DNA from: Pontibacter sp. HSC-14F20
GTDB lineage: Bacteria; Bacteroidota; Bacteroidia; Cytophagales; Hymenobacteraceae
Length of the DNA: 64,000 nt
Reading direction: 5' to 3'
Assembly (NCBI RefSeq): GCF_019599265.1
Contig: NZ_JAHZTC010000018.1
Coordinates: forward strand, 48,859 to 112,858
Shown: positions 59,897 through 64,000 of the stretch, one piece after another
Layout: each line of letters starts with the position of its first letter
Position numbering within the stretch: position 1 is the stretch's first letter
The notes under the pieces: generated by a model
What the model was told of the DNA's origin: nothing
Database searches by the model: none
What the model saw: only the letters and a program-made list of their open reading frames with translations
Made by a program: the position numbers and the translations under genes

Positions 59897-61168
59897 CTAT
59901 TTTGTTGATTTGCTCAAGCTATCTAGCTTTATAAAATATTCATCAAGTAAATCATAAATGGCTTTCTGGTCTTTGCCTGATGATTTAGTATCCCAATCTG
60001 TGTTAACTATAAAATACCTGCCCATTCTTTTTTCTTTGAAAAACCAAATCACAGAGGACATTCCTGGGTCGCCACCAGTATGACCGAAATTTCCTGTTGA
60101 ACCAAATCCCATCGTGATTCCCATGTTATACTCGTCGCTGTATTCGCTGGCGCTCCTGTTTATGAAGTTTTCTGCCGTAAGCTGTGGTGTAAAGTACTCT
60201 TTGTAACTCTGCTCAGAAAGTAGGGTTCCGTTACCATAGTACCCTTTCATGAGTTCTAAAATAAATTTACCCATGTCTGAACTCGTGGTCAGTAATCCTC
60301 CGTCAGGATACCCAACAAGTGAATAGTAGGGATATGGAGTTTGCTTATCCTGATAAGTGGGGGAATAGTTTGAGAATTCAATTGCATCGAAACTCCAGCC
60401 CGACGAATTCATCTTCAAAGGACGTAAAATATACTGGGTAGTAAATTCATCATAAGTAGTGCCTACTGCTTTCTCTAAAACCAGTGCGGCAAGTGAAGCC
60501 CCAACATTTGAATACTCAAAAGTACTACCAGGCTTCTTTGTTGAGAAAACTTCTTCCGTGTACCATTCTCCTCCGGCATCAAGCAAGTTTTTCAAGAAAT
60601 CCTCTAAGGAGATTTTAGTTGATGGAGGGTTAAAACGTGTCGGCGAAATGTCTATGCTAAGATTCTGAACTAAATTAAGTGTGTCTTTAAGGATCAAATT
60701 TCTGGTAAGGTATTCTTCTGTGTCTACAATAGAAGACGTGTGCGTTACCAAATGCCGGATAGTGATAGGAACTTCCGGGTATTCTGGATTAAATACGTTG
60801 AAGGGTATATACTTATTGACTGGCTCGTCTAAGTTCAGATGGCCTAATTCCTGTGCTTTAAGAATGGCAAGACCAATGACAGTCTTAGATACAGAGGCAA
60901 TATTCTGAACTGTGCTTTCCGTATACCTGGCGTTTTCCCTGATATTAGAAACACCAAAACCGTTTTGGTACAACACCTCTTTGTCGTTCACTAAAGCTAC
61001 ACCGAAGCCGTTAAAACTTGTTGTTTTACTGATTTGGGTTAATTTCTCTGTCAACTCTTGTTGAGTTCGCAGAAATTCCTTTGAATGTAAACTCCTAGTC
61101 TTGTTACAGGAAACAGCTACTAAAGAGACAACTACAAGTGCAAATAAATGCTTAATATTTTTAATCAA
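59897..61168 (-). CDS. Serine hydrolase (beta-lactamase-like, class C fold) lipoprotein
   Basis: The 423-residue protein has a lipoprotein signal ending VAVSC21. The penicillin-binding/class C fold motifs are Ser92-Val-Ser-Lys95 (IASVSKTV), Tyr219-Ser-Asn221 (EYSNVG) and His363-Thr-Gly365 (FGHTGGDPG). Family members include esterases, D-aminopeptidases and class C beta-lactamases. The HTG motif and length fit the broad serine hydrolase group, not a classical AmpC, so drug resistance is not implied. It lies between the two group II introns, which are on the opposite strand. Confidence 0.88.
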   Translation of the reverse strand: MIKNIKHLFALVVVSLVAVSCNKTRSLHSKEFLRTQQELTEKLTQISKTTSFNGFGVALVNDKEVLYQNGFGVSNIRENARYTESTVQNIASVSKTVIGLAILKAQELGHLNLDEPVNKYIPFNVFNPEYPEVPITIRHLVTHTSSIVDTEEYLTRNLILKDTLNLVQNLSIDISPTRFNPPSTKISLEDFLKNLLDAGGEWYTEEVFSTKKPGSTFEYSNVGASLAALVLEKAVGTTYDEFTTQYILRPLKMNSSGWSFDAIEFSNYSPTYQDKQTPYPYYSLVGYPDGGLLTTSSDMGKFILELMKGYYGNGTLLSEQSYKEYFTPQLTAENFINRSASEYSDEYNMGITMGFGSTGNFGHTGGDPGMSSVIWFFKEKRMGRYFIVNTDWDTKSSGKDQKAIYDLLDEYFIKLDSLSKSTK

Positions 61169-61255
61169 TGTACATTCTCTTTTGAGGTTTCATATTGAAG
61201 TATTGCACCCAACGGATTAGGCTATGCAGTGGCGTAGCTACTGTATAGATAGGGT

Positions 61256-63100
61256 GTGCGCCCAGTATGGGCACCTGATACTAAAGGTATCATATTATTC
61301 CAGAGGGTGCAAGTCCCTTACAGGCGAGTTGGTGAAGCCTGTTAGCAAGCCGCAAGCTGGCCGGCCGTGAGGCGGCAGTGAAGAAAGCGGGACTGCAAAA
61401 TCCGGTACTGACGGACAGAAACTGCATAAGAGGCAGAAAGTCGTGGGTAAGCAAGCACCCCTTTGCGATGCCCCTGACCAACAAACGACTTTGTGTAGAT
61501 GCAGCAGGAATCGGAGGAAGGAAGGTGCTCTTACCTGGGGAGGTCTCCCGGTGTCGTGAACACAGGGAGAAGTCAGCAGCGGTCGTAGTAGGTAGCGGCA
61601 ACGAGCCGGGAAGAACCCGGAGGCCTCACAGGCTACTCAAGGACCAAACGTTAGGTTTTCCCAAATTCGGCAGGGAGGTTTTAGCCAGCCCTGCCTTAAG
61701 CGGGAGAAGAGATTAACAGTATTGTAGTACAAGCAGAGATGATAGAGAAGATACTCCACCGGGGCAACATGCTTAAAGCATACACACACGTTGTGGCCAA
61801 CAAAGGTTCGGCGGGCGTGGACGGTATGCCCGTGGAGCAGCTGGCTGCGCACCTGAAACAAAACAGGGACGCCATCGCCACTGATATTTGCAACGGCAGG
61901 TACCTGCCTTCTCCTATCCTAGGAGTGGAAATACCCAAGGGCAACGGTAAGATTCGCCTGCTGGGCGTTCCCACCGTCACCGACCGGGTACTGCAACAAG
62001 CCGTGAATCAGGTGCTCACTCCGCTCTTTGAACTGGAGTTCAAAGAGCGCAGCTACGGCTTCCGCCCTAACCGCAGCGCCCACCAGGCCCTGCAGCAGGC
62101 GCACGGCTACATCCACGAAGGCTATCAGCACATCGTGGACATCGACCTTGCCAACTTCTTTGACGAGGTGGACCACTGCCTCTTGCTGCAACTGCTCTAC
62201 CGGAAGGTAAAATGCCCGCTTACCCTGCGCCTGATCCGCAAATGGCTACGGGCTCCCATTCTTATCAAAGGGAGACTGGTCAAGCGCCGGAAGGGCGTGC
62301 CGCAGGGAAGCCCGCTCTCGCCACTGCTCTCCAACATCACGCTCCACGAGCTGGACAAGGAGCTGGAGCGGCAACAGCTGCGCTACGTGCGCTATGCCGA
62401 TGACTTCAGCGTCTACACCGAAAGTGAAGACACTGCCCGAAAGGTAGGCAACGCCGTGTTCCTGTTCCTGCGGGACAGGCTGCGCTTGCCCATCAACAGG
62501 GGGAAGTCGGGCATCAGGCGACCTGTGGATTTCCAGATGCTGGGCCACGGCTTCGTGCCCACCTACAGGAAAGGCGACAAGGGCCGCTACCAGCTGGTGG
62601 TGGCAAAGAAGGGATGGGACAGGCTAAAGCAGAAGCTGAAGGCCATTACACACAAAACCACGCCCTGCTCTTTTGAGGAGCGTGTCCGGGAACTGAAAGA
62701 GGCGCAGCGAGGCTGGGTCCACTACTTCCGTATGGCAAGTATACAGGGCAAGCTCAAAGAAGTGGACAGCTGGATACGCAATCGGCTCCGGCACTGCATC
62801 TGGCACGACTGGAAACGACCGGAACGGAAAAGGAAGAACCTAATTCGGCTGGGTGTCCCGAAGGGTCAGGCCTACGCCTGGAGCAGGACCAGGAAAGGGG
62901 GCTGGGCGGTGGCTCAAAGCCCGATGCTGATCACAACAGTAACGGTGAAAAGGCTTGTCCGCAAGGGGTATGAATCATTGCTCGACTACTACAGGAAGGT
63001 AGCTCCACAACTTAACGAACCGCTGTATGCGAGACCCGCTTGTACAGTGGTGTGAGAGGCGCACCCCGTCAGCGTTAGCTGACGGGGCCGTCTACTCGAT
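61256..63100 (+). mobile_element. Complete group II intron with maturase
   Basis: The 5' end GTGCGCCCAGTATGGGCACC is the usual start of bacterial group II introns. A structured region to 61,738 is followed by the intron-encoded protein (61739-63055), a domain V-like stem (CCGCTGTA / TACAGTGG), a GTGTGAGAGG strand, a domain VI stem (CCCCGTCAGC / GCTGACGGGG) and the 3' end CTACTCGAT at about 63100. All parts needed for splicing are present on paper. Confidence 0.85.
61739..63055 (+). CDS. ltrA: Group II intron reverse transcriptase/maturase
   Basis: The 438-residue protein has the reverse transcriptase blocks (YGFRPNRSAHQALQQAH, DIDLANFFDEVDH, GVPQGSPLSPLLSNI and the active site YADD near residue 219) followed by a maturase X region (EAQRGWVHYFRMASI). 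No HNH endonuclease follows, so target-site second-strand cleavage is absent, as in several RT-only intron classes. The ORF sits in domain IV. The protein splices and reverse-inserts the intron RNA. Confidence 0.92.
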   Translation: MIEKILHRGNMLKAYTHVVANKGSAGVDGMPVEQLAAHLKQNRDAIATDICNGRYLPSPILGVEIPKGNGKIRLLGVPTVTDRVLQQAVNQVLTPLFELEFKERSYGFRPNRSAHQALQQAHGYIHEGYQHIVDIDLANFFDEVDHCLLLQLLYRKVKCPLTLRLIRKWLRAPILIKGRLVKRRKGVPQGSPLSPLLSNITLHELDKELERQQLRYVRYADDFSVYTESEDTARKVGNAVFLFLRDRLRLPINRGKSGIRRPVDFQMLGHGFVPTYRKGDKGRYQLVVAKKGWDRLKQKLKAITHKTTPCSFEERVRELKEAQRGWVHYFRMASIQGKLKEVDSWIRNRLRHCIWHDWKRPERKRKNLIRLGVPKGQAYAWSRTRKGGWAVAQSPMLITTVTVKRLVRKGYESLLDYYRKVAPQLNEPLYARPACTVV

Positions 63101-63205
63101 TAAGGAAATTAATTTTTATCTGTCACTGCACTTCCAAGTTCTAAGTCAATTTTACGACACAGCTAAATTGCTGCATAATTCCACTTAGATATGTTGTTAA
63201 TAGGC

Positions 63206-63754
63206 CTAATATGTGAACAATAAATCAAAACGGCCATCAGTGACACGGGCAGTATCGCAGCTTTCTGTAAGAAATGTCGCCCAGAAAGTGCCTGCCATGA
63301 TGCGCTTTTGATAGTCGTAGTGGGTAATAAGCAACTCACCCTCCAGAACAGCGTCTTCTTCGAATACGCAGAAGAGTGTTCTCTTAACGCCATCATCTAT
63401 TGACATACTTGATGAGGCTGTATCATTCTGGGCTAGGTTATAGGGTTTGCTGATTCGCAGAGGGGGGTATATGTTAATGTTCATTCCAAAGCCTACCTGT
63501 AGGCCATCAACTTCGCCGCCTCCTCCGATGCTAACAATAGACTGTGTCACTGCCCCGAATCTGATTGAGGAGCGAGGAATCCATGCTCTCCCGTTGAGCA
63601 GGAAGCCCATCGTGTGCTTTCCCTCGTGGGTAGCGGCAGGAAGCTTCTCAAGCTCAGAAAGATGCGGTTTTGGTTCATTCTCCCTGCAGCCTTGCACTAT
63701 GAAGACAGTTAATAAGACAAGAGCTAACTGCCTAGCTTTTAATCTAAATTGCAT
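63206..63754 (-). CDS. Lipoprotein of unknown function (DUF6252-like)
   Basis: The ATG at 63754 (MQFRLKARQL) gives a signal ending IVQGC. The frame is open to 63793. The 182-residue body has MGFLLNGRAWIPRSSIRFG, then LLITHYDYQKRIMAGTFWATF with C and TDGRFD near the end, a pattern I associate with a Bacteroidota lipoprotein family of unknown role. It is probably surface or periplasmic. Neighbours give no hint. Confidence 0.65.
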   Translation of the reverse strand: MQFRLKARQLALVLLTVFIVQGCRENEPKPHLSELEKLPAATHEGKHTMGFLLNGRAWIPRSSIRFGAVTQSIVSIGGGGEVDGLQVGFGMNINIYPPLRISKPYNLAQNDTASSSMSIDDGVKRTLFCVFEEDAVLEGELLITHYDYQKRIMAGTFWATFLTESCDTARVTDGRFDLLFTY

Positions 63755-64000
63755 AGCGCTTCGGATGTGGTTGGCTAATTTAACAGGAACCATTCATCAT
63801 ATCTTTTATTCTCCTTAACGTGCTCGTGTATACCATGTGCAAGGCATTCAGCCGAAGCATAGGGTATAAACCTTGTTGCACTAAACCTTCGGTAGCTGGT
63901 TTTAAAAAGCAGCGGATAAGCGTTACCTTTTGATTCAAACTTATTCCTTACATAAAGATGAAAAAAAAGAGCCTACCCTTATCCAGACTGCCTGTACTAA
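63755..64000. other. Window end, no gene seen
   Basis: The last 246 bp hold the upstream region of the lipoprotein gene and AT-rich sequence. An ATG at 63959 with an A-rich start (KKKSLPLSRLPV) could open a gene beyond the edge but is too short to judge. Confidence 0.3.

Noticed and set aside
1..64000. CRISPR array
   Set aside because: No run of regularly spaced direct repeats was seen; the only short direct repeats are the two TAC repeats and the 19-bp duplication in the IS3-derived elements.
1..64000. Complete tRNA or rRNA genes
   Set aside because: Only the 43-nt tRNA-Arg 3' fragment was found; no cloverleaf with both acceptor strands.

Overview
This window looks like a chromosome segment of a Cytophagales/Hymenobacteraceae-type Bacteroidota (Pontibacter-like; genus inferred). 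The evidence is a gliding gene (gldH), a type IX secretion C-terminal signal, a SusC/SusD pair, a GWxTD lipoprotein, a GT117 (DUF2723) membrane protein, and promoters of the Bacteroidota form TTTG / 17-23 nt / TAnnTTTG.

Left part, about 1-36.7 kb, is ordinary chromosome. It runs from a Ser-rich protein, cold-shock protein, EEP hydrolase, gldH-ricT, a flippase, Zn-alcohol dehydrogenase, tandem GNAT and SMR exporter to a lpxH-LUD-ftsH-rsfS group. Next come birA, YceI, a T9SS cargo, GT117, GWxTD-rlmB, manC-kdsD, recQ, purD, a bacilliredoxin and a signalling block (NarL-type regulator, CheB-CheR-PAS-histidine kinase fusion, stand-alone CheB). This part carries the heptamer GGTATAG/CTATACC at roughly one per 0.8 kb by eye, about ten times chance. 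To the right the motif falls to chance level.

Middle part, about 36.7-48 kb, is accessory and partly decayed. It holds a frameshifted unknown gene, a frameshifted fic gene and an XRE regulator with an in-frame stop. It also holds a GC-rich cassette of MauE-like membrane protein, small two-cysteine exported protein (DUF6520-like), SusD, SusC, a thioredoxin-like protein with one active-site cysteine, and two small genes that both end in NW(M/V)LLVCPP(D/E).

Right part, about 48-64 kb, is a mobile-element and defence-type region. It contains an internally deleted IS3-family element (second copy at 27.5 kb), an IS1182-family IS, a 3' tRNA-Arg(ACG) fragment beside a tyrosine integrase, an IS4-family IS, an AlbA_2/Schlafen-type protein, a serine recombinase, an orphan HigA-like/ParS-like fusion antitoxin, a truncated and a complete group II intron on either side of a serine hydrolase, and a lipoprotein. 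The most notable unit is a toxin - antitoxin - SecB-like chaperone (TAC) operon at 55.5-57.0 kb. Its promoter can be read directly and lies between two 22-bp direct repeats that look like antitoxin operators.
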